A stretch of DNA of 35,643 nt from Oscillospiraceae bacterium (GCA_017481565.1 JAFUOZ010000062.1:1-35643); one strand, 5' to 3'; numbered from the stretch's first letter, positions 23,309 through 32,403 are shown. Numbers and translations are program-made. Notes: generated from the letters alone by a model not told the origin.

Positions 23309-24565
23309 TTATTTTTTATTATCCATAAGAGTTTTTGCTGTTGCAAGCATAAGCTTTATTCTGTTTTCCTGATTTACCCTTGTTGCGCCCGGGTCATAAT
23401 CTATTGCAACGATATTTGCCTCGGGATGAACCATTCTCAGCTTTCTTACCATGCCCTTGCCTACGATATGATTAGGCAGACAGCCGAAGGGCTGAGCACA
23501 TACTATATTAAGTACGCCTGTATTGATAAGCTCCACCATTTCAGCGGTGAGAAGCCAGCCCTCTCCCATTTTATTTGCATCGGAAACATAGGGCATTGCG
23601 TTTTTCTTTGTCTCCTCAAAATGAGCGGGAGGACGGAAACGTGTCTGTTCAACTGCCTTTATCATCTTGTCCTGAATCACTAAAAGGAATTTTTTTACTG
23701 CACTCGTGGCAATAAATTTCTTGTAGCGTACATGATAAAGCTGTGTATCAACAATATGATGATCGCTCATGAACAGTATAAAATCAAGAAGTCCCGGCAC
23801 TACGACCTCTGCGCCCTCGCTCTGCAGAAAGGCTTCAAGGTCATTGTTTCCCAGAGGTGCATATTTGATGTAGATCTCGCCTACGATACCTACTCTGATA
23901 CGCTCCTCCTTGCGATAGGGGATATTTTCAAAATCACGGAGAATCTGAAGCGCTCTTGCGGAAAAGCCCTTCATTGAAAATTTCATTTCAACAAGCTTTT
24001 CTGTCCATGTATCGATAAGCTTATCTGTATCGCCCTTGTTCACCTCATAGGGACGTACCTGATTTGCTGCAAGCATGATAAGGTCACCGTAGCAGATAGC
24101 CGTTCCAAGCTGCATAAGAAGCTTTGCATCAAGCTTGAAGCCGGGATTTTTTTCCATTCCCGATGTATTCAGCGAAATAACGGGTACATACTCCATACCG
24201 TTATTTTTAAGAGCTTTTCTAAGGAGATTTATATAGTTTGAAGCACGGCAGCCGCCGCCTGTCTGAGTTATCATAAGCGCTGTCTTGTGAAGGTCATATT
24301 TGCCTGACTTAAGTGCGTCTATCATCTGACCGATAACAAGAAGCGCAGGATAACAGGTGTCATTATGTACATTTCTCAGACCCTCGTCAACGATACGTCT
24401 GCCCGTTGTTTTAAGAAGCTCTACTTTATAGCCGTTATTATTGAAAATTCTTTCAAGTAAGGTAAAATGAATAGGAAGCATCTGAGGTATGAGAATAGTA
24501 TATTCCTGTCTCATTTCCTCGGTAAAGAGAAGTCGTCCCTTTTCATCATAAATAAGCTGTGCCAT
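23309..24565 (-). CDS. 2-hydroxyacyl-CoA dehydratase/activase-related protein (COG3581)
   Basis: A 418-residue cytoplasmic protein matching the C-terminal part of the large clostridial acyl-CoA dehydratase activase-related proteins (BadF/BcrA-type ATPase plus dehydratase-like modules), here encoded alone. Conserved cysteine contexts are NDTCYPALLVIGQM, TQTGGGCRASNYINLLRKAL and CAQPFGCLPNHIVGKGM, probably iron-sulfur ligands. The closing VAIDYDPGATRVNQENRIKLML is typical. It probably couples ATP use to low-potential electron transfer, but the physiological substrate of this branch is not established. No activase partner is next to it. It has a consensus promoter at 24630-24658 and a GCC-GAAA-GGC hairpin in its leader. 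Confidence 0.85.
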   Translation of the reverse strand: MAQLIYDEKGRLLFTEEMRQEYTILIPQMLPIHFTLLERIFNNNGYKVELLKTTGRRIVDEGLRNVHNDTCYPALLVIGQMIDALKSGKYDLHKTALMITQTGGGCRASNYINLLRKALKNNGMEYVPVISLNTSGMEKNPGFKLDAKLLMQLGTAICYGDLIMLAANQVRPYEVNKGDTDKLIDTWTEKLVEMKFSMKGFSARALQILRDFENIPYRKEERIRVGIVGEIYIKYAPLGNNDLEAFLQSEGAEVVVPGLLDFILFMSDHHIVDTQLYHVRYKKFIATSAVKKFLLVIQDKMIKAVEQTRFRPPAHFEETKKNAMPYVSDANKMGEGWLLTAEMVELINTGVLNIVCAQPFGCLPNHIVGKGMVRKLRMVHPEANIVAIDYDPGATRVNQENRIKLMLATAKTLMDNKK

Positions 24566-24629
24566 TAAAAAATCAAATCCTCATTCCATTACAATATGCC
24601 TTTCGGCAAACTTACAAATATACTATATT

Positions 24630-24658
24630 ATTATACAACCTTTTCACTGCCGTGTCAA
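24630..24658 (-). promoter_or_regulatory. Promoter of the COG3581 gene
   Basis: Minus-strand TTGACA (24653-24658), 17-base spacer, TATAAT (24630-24635): exact consensus. Confidence 0.85.
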
Positions 24659-24827
24659 TAAGCAAATCGACTTTTTCTCCGTTTTTTCGCTTTCCTTAAT
24701 ATTGTGTTAATATTCAGCTTACTTAAAATTATCCGCATCTGACAATCTGTTTATTTGATTTTCATTATCAACAAAAAAAATATGTGATATTTATACAATA
24801 TTGATACGTTAAAATTAGCAAAAACTG

Positions 24828-24856
24828 TTGACATAGCTTATAGAATTTGTTATAAT
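24828..24856 (+). promoter_or_regulatory. Perfect consensus promoter of the leader RNA / giant protein
   Basis: TTGACA (24828-24833), 17-base spacer, TATAAT (24851-24856). Transcription should start near 24863, leaving about 258 nt before the chosen ATG. Confidence 0.88.
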
Positions 24857-24862
24857 TATTGT

Positions 24863-25109
24863 AATTGCAAATGATAGTGTCAATGCATACCGCAAAATGG
24901 GGTATATTTGCACACTGTAATGCGGCACAGCCGTATTTTATGCAGGCGGAGGTCTGTTTCAGGGGGGCTATGGACAGTTTCCGCACTATATTGGCATTTC
25001 ATTTATTCTTCCCGCTGCTGTAAGCTCCGCACATCTCTGCGGATAAAGCACCGAAAGGCATTTATGTGGGGTTTACAGCAGTGAGAAGCATACAACAAGT
25101 CAGAAAGGA
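24863..25109 (+). ncRNA. Long structured 5' leader, possible cis-regulatory or free-standing RNA
   Basis: Reading the transcript by eye gives several stable helices in a row. P1 is AGUGU 24876-24880 / ACACU 24912-24916, with inner AUACC 24887-24891 / GGUAU 24901-24905. P2 is AAUGCGGC 24919-24926 / GCCGUAUU 24930-24937. P3 is AUGC 24940-24943 / GCAU 24994-24997, with inner GCGGA 24946-24950 / UCCGC 24980-24984. P4 is a 10-bp stem 25014-25023 / 25073-25082 that encloses UCCGCA/UGCGGA (25026-25043) and AUAAA/UUUAU (25043-25065). A purine-rich loop AGGGGGGCUAUGGA lies in P3. No terminator or sequestered ribosome site was seen. It does not match a riboswitch class I recognise. Confidence 0.6.
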
Positions 25110-25121
25110 ATGATCTTTCAA

Positions 25122-28100
25122 ATGGAAATGATAAACGATTACGGCCGCTACAGGGATAACTGCAGCCGGTTCCTTCAGGAATATACCGAAAAATATCTTC
25201 CCGAGGGACAGCTTGTGTGTCATCCGCTGATAAAGGATCTTATCTTTGCGGTCTGCTCCGATGAAGAGGCTAAACGCAATGACGCTACTATCTGCCGACT
25301 TTCAGACATGATGCTTATGTCCGAGGACGGCGAAAACGACTGGAAGCCGTTCAAGCTTGCCGAAGCAAGAGAAATCGCAAGTGTAAACGAGCATATTTTC
25401 CTTTCAGACCTGCTTTTTACAAGTACATTTATCGCTCATGACTGGATGATCGACGGTAAACACGATCAGCTTATCGTAAGCGAACAGTATATGCGTGAGC
25501 ATAACAAGCCCTATGCTCCCGTAACTCCTCTTACAAATATGCGAATGAAGATCAAGAAGATCATCAACCCACGCTTCTGGAAAGAGGGTACTCTTGAAAA
25601 TCCTGCTATTGTCACTATTGATGATATCCAGCAGATACTCGATGAATATCTTAACGAAAAGCTTTCCGCTTTCCCTGTTCTGTCCTCTGCCGACAGCATA
25701 AAGCTGCCTGTCGGTTCTGTAAATGCAGTAGTTTCGGGAAACAGCGCAAAGAAGCTTAAAATGGAAAATGCCCTGAATGCCGTTTACGAGCTTAAGGCAA
25801 AAATGGAAGAGATACAGCCTATTTTCACAGCTATCGGCTTCGGTATGACCGTAAGCGGATATACCATCAAATTCGCTGTTGCCGCTCTTCAGAAAAATGA
25901 TATTGAGATCAATGCCGCAGAATTCAGAAATACATATTATATGCCCGAATTCTCCGCACTTGCGCAGGAACATTCCGTTGATGATGAGCTTGAATGTATC
26001 AAGAAGGCATTCATCAAGGCATATACAAAGAATAACAAATGCGGATTTACATATGCGGAAGCAGATAACAAGGCATATAACGAAAAGCTTAAGGCTATCG
26101 AGGATTCCGATATGACAGGCAATGAGATACTTGCCGCTGCCGCAGATATCCTTTCAGAAAAGCCTGCCGACAGCGCTGTATTCAGAATGCTGTATGCAAA
26201 CTTCTCCGCAGATTCCGAAAGCATATCCGCTGCCGAGGAATTCTGGTTCGGCAAAAAGACAGCATATTCCGATGAAGCTCTCAACAAGCGTCTTTCGGAT
26301 AACTATGTTTCTGCCGATATGAAGGACGAAAGCGGCTTTACCTGCGGAATGGAAAAAGCAAAGGTGATCCGCAGCAATGTAAAAAATGCCGCAGATAAGT
26401 ATCGTTTTTCGGATTGTCCGCTTATTGCTGAGCTTGATTCATATATCGAGGAGCTTGACAAGAAGCAGCGCACCTACAACGGAACTGTATTCGCTTCCGC
26501 CGATGAGATGAAAAAGGCTATGGCAAACGAGCTTGAGCTTAAAAAGCTCTGCACAGACCTTACCGCTCTTGATAAGAATGAGCTTGAAAAGCTCCGTAAA
26601 TATATCTATGATTCAACTGCCGATGACAAGACCAAAGCAAAGTATCTTGTAAAGGTCAAGGTGGCAATGAATAACTGTGAGGAAAACGCTCTTGCTCAGA
26701 TGTGTCTGGGTCTTGCGGCTCTTTCCGCAGATGAAGCTTCCGAGCTTATCAACAAGATAAAGTCCTCAGGCTATGACGAGATTGTTGCAAAATCATATAT
26801 TTCCGCTGTTGAGGACAGGATAATCTCCGCTCAGGCTGAGGAGCTTACCGCTGAATTCAAGGATATTGAAAATAAATCCGCTGCTGAGATCGATGCTCTT
26901 TATAAAAAGACCGAAAGCGGAAGCAGCTGTGATATGCTCAAAAAGCATTTCCTCAGAAAAGCTCAGTCCGCAAAGAATAATATCGCCCGCAAGGAGCTTG
27001 ATTCCCTCTGCGCAGGTCTTGACGGCATGGATAAGGCAAAGCTTGCCGAGCTTAAAAAGTCTGTTGAGGATAAGGGTTATTCTCCCTATGTTTCGGGTGC
27101 ATATATCAGAAAGATCGCAGGCTATATTGATAATTACGATAAAAAAGAGGTCGATGCTCTGTTTGCCGATATTTCCAAGGCTGACAAGGCTGCTCTGGAT
27201 AAGCTGAGAAGCATTATCAACGAGGGCAAATATGCTACCGAGCTTACAGATCCCTATATTTCAAAGATATCCGAGCGTGAAAAGGCTATCGAAAATGAAG
27301 CTGTCATCGCAAGATGCGAAAAGATCAGAACTATGGATAAGGCTGATCTTGCACTTATCAAGGCTGATTTCACAAGCGGCAAATTCGATTCATCTATCAC
27401 AGATAAGTATTCCGCCCATATCTCCGCACGTGAGGTTGAGCTTGAAAAGGCTGAAATTGCAGATATGTGCAAGGATATCGCCAAGCTTGGAAGAGAAGAG
27501 CTTGACAAGCTTGAAAAACAGCTTAGCAATGAAAAGTACAACAAGGAGCATACTGCAGAATATATCAAAAAGATCGGTGAACGCAGGATCGCTGCAGAAA
27601 AGGAAGAGCTTGCTGAGCTTTGCAAGGGCATTTCCGAAATGAAGGCTGAGGAGCTTACCAAGCTTTCGGAAAAGCTTTCCGATAATAAATTCCACAAGGA
27701 ATATACCGAGGAATATTTTGCTAAAATTAAAGAGCGCAGGATTGCTGTTGAAAAGGCTGAGATCGCTGATATTGCAAAGGGTATCGCTGCTGCTGACAAG
27801 GCTGCTCTTAAGGCTATCTCCGATAAGCTTTCCGACGGAAAATATAACAAAGAATATACCGCTGCTTACTTTGAGCAGATCAAAAAGCGTCAGATCGAGC
27901 TTGATAATGCCGAGGTTGCCGAGCTTTGCAAGAACGTAGGCACTATGAACCGTGCAGATCTTAAGATACTTTCCGAAAAGATATCTGACGAAAAATACAA
28001 CAAGGAATATACAAAGCAGTTCTTTGACAAGATCGCCGCAAGAGAGATCGAGCTTGACAAAGCCGAGCTTACCGAGCTTTGCAAGAACGTTGCCACAATG

Positions 28101-30179
28101 GCAAAGGCTGATCTTGAAAAGCTTATGAAGCAGATCTCCGAAAAGTACAAGAAGGAGACCTATGCTCCCTTTGCAGATAAGATTCGTGCAAGAGAGATCG
28201 AGCTTATGAAGAATGAGCTTGAAAATCTCTGCAAGAATATCCCCTCAACACCCAGAGCCGAGCTTTCCAAGCTTAAAGAGGCTCTTAAGAGCGGTGAATT
28301 TGATAAGGAGCTTTCAGCTAAATACATCTCACAGATCGAACAGCGTGAAGCGGCGCTTATCAAGACCGAGGTTGAAACACTCTGCAAGAATTTCGCAGCC
28401 AAGGATAAGGAAGGTCTTATCAAGCTTAAGCGTTCACTTACAGAAACTCCCGAATTTGCGGCAGCTGCCAAGTCATATATCGAGCAGATAGATACACGTC
28501 TCAAGAAGCTTGACAAGGAAGAATTCGATAAGATGATGACTTCTATCGACAAGATGAATTCCGAGGTGCTTGAAAAGTTCCGCGAGAACGTTGAAAAGCG
28601 CAAGCCTGCTCTTGAAAACGCTGTTTATATCAATACTATGCACAGCATTGATATGAGATTCGATCAGCTTGAAAAGGAAGAGCTTGCTAAGCTTTGCAGC
28701 AATGTTCAGACTATGACTATCGAGCAGATAGGTGCAGCGCTCAATACTATCGAGGATAAGGGATATGACACCAAGAATGCAGCTCCCTTCATCAAGAAGC
28801 TCAATGATGCCGCTACCAATATCCATGTAAAGAATCTTTCCGCTATCACAGATAATCTTAACGGACTTACAAAGCCTGAGCTTATCGCTGTTCTGGATAA
28901 GATCGTTGATTACGGTCACGGCTGTCCCGAGGATATGAAGAAACGCTATGAGGGCAAGGTCAATTCCAAGATACGTGAGGTTGAGGATAAGCAGGTTGAG
29001 GCAATGTGCCGCAATCTCAATAATATGACCATGAAGTCCACTTTAGAGCTTATCGACAAGATCAAAGCTATGGATATTGATGATTCTGCCAAGACAAGAC
29101 ATATCAATACCTGCAAGCTCCACATTACCAATGACAAGGTAAACGAGCGCAAGGAATATACGGCAAAGCTGCAGAAGGATATGACCGACAACGGTCTTAC
29201 AGATGCATTCTTTGTTATTCCTACATCAAAGTCATTCGATAATTACTTTGTACATATGAATGACAGCTTTGCAAAGACAGGTGAATTTGAGCTTCCTCTC
29301 GTTCTCCATAAGGTGAACCCCAACAACTTTGAAGAGGGCTTTGTATTCACTATGGATAACGTATTCTGCCGCAACAAGAACGGACTTATCACCAAGAAAT
29401 CCATTGATGAGATCGCTTCCTTCTCAGGAAAGAAGGCACTGTTCGGCGGCGGTACACTTAAGCTTATGGATAAGGATAACATTTCAACTGAGCTTCCAAA
29501 CAACGGCTTCAAGCCAAGCAATGTTGAAACAGTTGCAAAGGTACTCAATCAGCTGCTTGGATATATCAACGAACGCAGACAGGCAGAAAAGATGCGCATA
29601 ATCGAGGAAAATGCAAACAGAATGAATTCTATGAATGAGCCTGCTCCCGTTCCTGCGCCTGCGCCCAAGCCTGCTGCGCCTGCACCTGCACCTGCTGCGG
29701 CAAAGCCTGCGCCTGTTCCCGTACAAAGCTCCGATATCAAGCCTCTTAAGCCTATCGAGCCTTTGAAGGAAACGGTAAATGATGTTGTTGCCAAGGCTGA
29801 GGTTGAGGTTATCAAGCCTATCAAGCCTATTGAGCCTATCTCAACCGACAGCGGCATTGTCAAGCCTGCTGCGCCTGCACCTGCACCTAAGCCTGCTGCG
29901 GCTCCTGCACCTGTGCCTGCGCCTGCACCTGCACCCAAGCCTGCAGCACCTGCACCCAAGCCTGCAGCACCTGCACCCAAGCCTGCAGCACCTGCACCTG
30001 TGCCTGCACCTAAGCCTGCAGCTCCTGCGCCTGCTCCTGCACCTAAGCCTGCAGCTCCTGCGCCTGCTCCTGCATCGGCTAAGCCTATAAAGATGAAGTT
30101 CTGCGATCAGTGCGGTGCTAAGATAACAAGCGATACAGCTAAATTCTGCAGTGAATGCGGAAATAAGATCGCAAGATGA
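25122..30179 (+). CDS. Giant helical-repeat protein with PH-like domain, Pro/Ala linker and C-terminal zinc ribbon
   Basis: A 1685-residue protein, no signal peptide or membrane segment, so cytoplasmic. Residues 1-470 are an unrecognised globular/helical region. About 473-1344 hold 17 tandem units of close to 51 residues with consensus L-C-K-N-[IV]-x-x-M-x-K-A-[DE]-L-x-K-L, LSDxKYNKEYTxxYF and KIxxREIELxKAE. Units are most alike in the middle (27.45-28.35 kb) and drift towards both ends. About 1360-1485 form a beta-rich domain (FFVIPTSKSF ... GFVFTMDNVFCRNKNG) resembling bacterial PH-like folds. About 1506-1656 are a Pro/Ala/Lys linker (PAPAPKPAA). Residues 1658-1685 are a zinc ribbon (CDQCG ... 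CSECG). AAAGGA abuts an ATG at 25110, so I prefer the ATG at 25122. Function unknown; a rod-like scaffold is my inference. Confidence 0.85.
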   Translation: MEMINDYGRYRDNCSRFLQEYTEKYLPEGQLVCHPLIKDLIFAVCSDEEAKRNDATICRLSDMMLMSEDGENDWKPFKLAEAREIASVNEHIFLSDLLFTSTFIAHDWMIDGKHDQLIVSEQYMREHNKPYAPVTPLTNMRMKIKKIINPRFWKEGTLENPAIVTIDDIQQILDEYLNEKLSAFPVLSSADSIKLPVGSVNAVVSGNSAKKLKMENALNAVYELKAKMEEIQPIFTAIGFGMTVSGYTIKFAVAALQKNDIEINAAEFRNTYYMPEFSALAQEHSVDDELECIKKAFIKAYTKNNKCGFTYAEADNKAYNEKLKAIEDSDMTGNEILAAAADILSEKPADSAVFRMLYANFSADSESISAAEEFWFGKKTAYSDEALNKRLSDNYVSADMKDESGFTCGMEKAKVIRSNVKNAADKYRFSDCPLIAELDSYIEELDKKQRTYNGTVFASADEMKKAMANELELKKLCTDLTALDKNELEKLRKYIYDSTADDKTKAKYLVKVKVAMNNCEENALAQMCLGLAALSADEASELINKIKSSGYDEIVAKSYISAVEDRIISAQAEELTAEFKDIENKSAAEIDALYKKTESGSSCDMLKKHFLRKAQSAKNNIARKELDSLCAGLDGMDKAKLAELKKSVEDKGYSPYVSGAYIRKIAGYIDNYDKKEVDALFADISKADKAALDKLRSIINEGKYATELTDPYISKISEREKAIENEAVIARCEKIRTMDKADLALIKADFTSGKFDSSITDKYSAHISAREVELEKAEIADMCKDIAKLGREELDKLEKQLSNEKYNKEHTAEYIKKIGERRIAAEKEELAELCKGISEMKAEELTKLSEKLSDNKFHKEYTEEYFAKIKERRIAVEKAEIADIAKGIAAADKAALKAISDKLSDGKYNKEYTAAYFEQIKKRQIELDNAEVAELCKNVGTMNRADLKILSEKISDEKYNKEYTKQFFDKIAAREIELDKAELTELCKNVATMAKADLEKLMKQISEKYKKETYAPFADKIRAREIELMKNELENLCKNIPSTPRAELSKLKEALKSGEFDKELSAKYISQIEQREAALIKTEVETLCKNFAAKDKEGLIKLKRSLTETPEFAAAAKSYIEQIDTRLKKLDKEEFDKMMTSIDKMNSEVLEKFRENVEKRKPALENAVYINTMHSIDMRFDQLEKEELAKLCSNVQTMTIEQIGAALNTIEDKGYDTKNAAPFIKKLNDAATNIHVKNLSAITDNLNGLTKPELIAVLDKIVDYGHGCPEDMKKRYEGKVNSKIREVEDKQVEAMCRNLNNMTMKSTLELIDKIKAMDIDDSAKTRHINTCKLHITNDKVNERKEYTAKLQKDMTDNGLTDAFFVIPTSKSFDNYFVHMNDSFAKTGEFELPLVLHKVNPNNFEEGFVFTMDNVFCRNKNGLITKKSIDEIASFSGKKALFGGGTLKLMDKDNISTELPNNGFKPSNVETVAKVLNQLLGYINERRQAEKMRIIEENANRMNSMNEPAPVPAPAPKPAAPAPAPAAAKPAPVPVQSSDIKPLKPIEPLKETVNDVVAKAEVEVIKPIKPIEPISTDSGIVKPAAPAPAPKPAAAPAPVPAPAPAPKPAAPAPKPAAPAPKPAAPAPVPAPKPAAPAPAPAPKPAAPAPAPASAKPIKMKFCDQCGAKITSDTAKFCSECGNKIAR
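26538..29155 (+). repeat. Coding tandem repeat: 17 units of about 153 bp
   Basis: GAGCTTTGCAAG-type segments recur at about 27612, 27765, 27916, 28069, 28219 and 28372, that is every 150-153 bases. Weaker copies extend to both sides for a total of 17. The units are degenerate at DNA level and recognisable mainly as protein, so this is an old expansion under selection. Confidence 0.85.
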
Positions 30180-30202
30180 ATTGACAGGAAATAGTATTAT
30201 CA

Positions 30203-30228
30203 ACAAACGCTGATAAGCGGTTCATTAA
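30203..30228. repeat. Palindromic dispersed repeat, copy 3 (26-bp remnant)
   Basis: ACAAACGCTGAT joined directly to AAGCGGTTCATTAA. These are the inner-deleted ends of the element at 20106-20185 in the opposite orientation. It lies 23 bases after the stop codon of the giant gene. Confidence 0.55.
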
Positions 30229-30272
30229 AGCTCCCTTCGGAATAAGGCTGTTCCGTGGGGAGCTTTTTCGTA
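30225..30272 (+). terminator. Terminator of the giant-protein gene
   Basis: AAAGCTCCC (30227-30235) pairs with GGGGAGCTTT (30257-30266), with a TTCGG/CCG inner part, followed by T residues. Confidence 0.75.
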
Positions 30273-30292
30273 TATATGATCGTATATGATTG

Positions 30293-30330
30293 AAAAAAGG
30301 CGATACCGTCAAAAATGCGGTATCGCCTGA
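30293..30330 (-). terminator. Terminator of the ychF operon
   Basis: Perfect stem GGCGATACCG (30299-30308) / CGGTATCGCC (30318-30327) with six T residues on the minus strand. Confidence 0.88.
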
Positions 30331-30354
30331 ATTAATATGCTGTTATAAAACCGG

Positions 30355-30819
30355 TCAGAGCATTATATAATACTGTCTTGGATCTGATTTATTGATCTTT
30401 ACAAGAACCTTTCCGTCGGCAAATTTCTGCTTGGGATTTGTAGGCAGATTCTTTGCACGGAATTTGTATTTCTTTCCGTTTGCGGGATTTCTCCATTCAC
30501 AGAAAAGATTGTAGTGAACTGCGGAAGTACCGCTTCCTACGAAATATTCATTAATACTTGTCAGGTCAGCTGTGATGGTTTCGCCCTTTTCGATCATTAT
30601 ATCATTTGCAAGGGCATATCCGCCTGTGATAAGGAAAAGTGCTGCCGCAATAAATAAAAGTGTGGGAAGCATTGTAAAGATAAAGTTTTCAAGGGGAGTG
30701 TTATCGTCGCTTACAAGAGGCTTGATAACGACAAAGTTTACTACAAGTCCTGCGCCGAGAAATAAAACTGCTACGACAAATGAAAGAATTGCCGAATGAA
30801 GATTTTCATGTCTTTTCAT
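30355..30819 (-). CDS. Hypothetical two-span membrane protein
   Basis: A 154-residue protein with two hydrophobic spans at about 10-33 (ILSFVVAVLFLGAGLVVNFV) and 47-70 (FTMLPTLLFIAAALFLITGGY). They are followed by a soluble beta-rich tail of about 80 residues (ETITADLTSINEY ... CEWRNPANGKKYKFRAKNLP ... VLVKINKSDPRQYYI). The tail resembles the DUF3592-like domain found after membrane spans in many bacteria, but I am not certain. GGAGGT lies 9 bases before the ATG. It starts 30 bases after ychF and shares its terminator, so it is the last gene of that operon. Function unknown. Confidence 0.75.
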   Translation of the reverse strand: MKRHENLHSAILSFVVAVLFLGAGLVVNFVVIKPLVSDDNTPLENFIFTMLPTLLFIAAALFLITGGYALANDIMIEKGETITADLTSINEYFVGSGTSAVHYNLFCEWRNPANGKKYKFRAKNLPTNPKQKFADGKVLVKINKSDPRQYYIML

Positions 30820-30849
30820 TGGATAATACCTCCATCATTTATGCTTTGT

Positions 30850-31944
30850 TTATACATTGAATCTGAACAGAACGATATCTCCGTCCTGCATTACGTATTC
30901 CTTGCCTTCTGAACGGACAAGACCCTTTTCCTTTGCAGCTGCCATAGTACCGCATTCCATAAGATCGTTGAATGCAACTACTTCTGCACGGATAAAGCCC
31001 TTTTCAAAATCGGTATGGATCTTTCCTGCCGCCTGAGGAGCCTTTGTACCCTTTGTGATAGTCCATGCACGTACCTCAGGCTGACCTGCGGTAAGGTATG
31101 AGATAAGACCGAGAAGAGAATATCCCTCCTTGATGATCCTGTCAAGTCCCGAAACCTCAAGACCAAGCTCCGAAAGGAACATTTCCTTATCCTCGTCGTT
31201 CATATCGGATATTTCGGCTTCAAGCTGAGCGCATATGGGGAGTACAGCTGCCTTTTCTTCCTCTGCGATAGTACATACGGTCTTATAATGCTCGGAAGTC
31301 TCGATATTGTTCTTGAAATCGTCCTCGCAGAGATTTGCCGCATAGATAACAGGCTTTGCGGAAAGCAGGGGAGTTGTCTTGATAAGCTCAGCCTGTTCCT
31401 CGGTAAAGCCGAAGGAACGTGCGGAATGTCCTGCTTCAAGATGTGCCTTAAGCTCTTCAAGGAAGTCGATCTCGGTCTGAAATTTCTTATCGCCCTTGAC
31501 CATTTTCTTTGCACGGTCTATTCTGCGGTCGATAAGCTCGATATCGGAGAAAATAAGCTCCAAATCTATAGTTTCGATATCTCTTCTTGGATTGATATTC
31601 CCGTCAACGTGGATAATATTTTCGTCCTCAAAGCAGCGTACAACGTGAACGATAGCGTCAACCTCGCGGATATTTGCAAGGAACTTGTTTCCGAGACCCT
31701 CACCCTTTGACGCACCCTTTACAAGACCTGCGATATCAACAAATTCAAGTGTTGCGGGGGTGAATTTTGCAGGATTATACATATCCCTGAGCTTGTCAAG
31801 TCGTTCATCGGGTACTGAAACTATGCCTACATTTGGCTCGATAGTACAGAACGGATAATTTGCTGATTCTGCTCCTGCATTGGTAAGAGCATTGAAAAGA
31901 GTACTTTTTCCCACATTGGGGAGACCAACCATACCTAACTTCAT
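30850..31944 (-). CDS. ychF: Ribosome-binding ATPase YchF (Obg-related)
   Basis: A 364-residue P-loop protein. G1 is GLPNVGKST at residues 7-15. [29 protein letters not shown] is the G3 region specific to YchF, and the C-terminal TGS domain begins near [18 protein letters not shown] text ([20 protein letters not shown], about 275-300). The end [19 protein letters not shown] is the usual family terminus. Length equals the family norm. YchF prefers ATP over GTP and binds ribosomes; it has been linked to oxidative stress responses. It is the middle gene of a three-gene minus-strand operon from the promoter at 32255-32283. Confidence 0.97.
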   Translation of the reverse strand: MKLGMVGLPNVGKSTLFNALTNAGAESANYPFCTIEPNVGIVSVPDERLDKLRDMYNPAKFTPATLEFVDIAGLVKGASKGEGLGNKFLANIREVDAIVHVVRCFEDENIIHVDGNINPRRDIETIDLELIFSDIELIDRRIDRAKKMVKGDKKFQTEIDFLEELKAHLEAGHSARSFGFTEEQAELIKTTPLLSAKPVIYAANLCEDDFKNNIETSEHYKTVCTIAEEEKAAVLPICAQLEAEISDMNDEDKEMFLSELGLEVSGLDRIIKEGYSLLGLISYLTAGQPEVRAWTITKGTKAPQAAGKIHTDFEKGFIRAEVVAFNDLMECGTMAAAKEKGLVRSEGKEYVMQDGDIVLFRFNV

Positions 31945-31970
31945 TATTAATATTCCTTTACCTTATATTA

Positions 31971-32210
31971 TTATTGCATGTTCATTTCATCAAACATGAG
32001 ACTGTCAAGATATTCCTCGGGATCAAACTCCTCATTGGATTCAACTGCCTTTACCTTTGCAGCCTTCTTTGCCTTTGCCTTTGTAAAGGCTGTACCCATG
32101 ATGATACCCAGAACAAATGCTCCTACTGCGATGATTACGGCAATTCCCTTTGAAAGAGTGATCTCCTCCTTGGCTTTTTTGTCAACTGTGGAAATGATTT
32201 CTTCAAGCAT
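31971..32210 (-). CDS. Small single-span membrane protein, 79 aa
   Basis: A 79-residue protein. Residues 1-18 are charged and helical (MLEEIISTVDKKAKEEITLS), 20-43 form one membrane span (KGIAVIIAVGAFVLGIIMGTAF), a basic stretch TKAKAKKAAKVKAV follows, and the tail is acidic (EFDPEEYLDSLMFDEMNM). AGGAGG lies 8 bases before the ATG. It is the first gene of the ychF operon, 26 bases before ychF. Family not recognised; the basic stretch after the span suggests the C-terminus is cytoplasmic. Confidence 0.75.
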   Translation of the reverse strand: MLEEIISTVDKKAKEEITLSKGIAVIIAVGAFVLGIIMGTAFTKAKAKKAAKVKAVESNEEFDPEEYLDSLMFDEMNMQ

Positions 32211-32254
32211 TGTTAATTCCTCCTAAAAAACAGATTATCCAATATAGTACATTT

Positions 32255-32283
32255 ATTATACAACTTTTCTTCCGAAAATGCAA
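32255..32283 (-). promoter_or_regulatory. Promoter of the ychF operon
   Basis: Minus-strand TTGCAT (32278-32283), 17-base spacer, TATAAT (32255-32260). Confidence 0.75.
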
Positions 32284-32403
32284 TAGATAATTTTAATTTT
32301 CGTAAAAAAAATCAGCATTTATTAATTTTTAATAAGTATATCTGTTGATATTTTTTTCAAAAATGCAGATGTTATACAAATGTATATCTCTGCGGCATAA
32401 AAA

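Noticed and set aside
24863..25109. 6S RNA or a tRNA-dependent T-box in the leader
   Set aside because: There is no long closing stem joining the two ends as in 6S RNA, no T-box sequence AGGGTGG, and no terminator stem.
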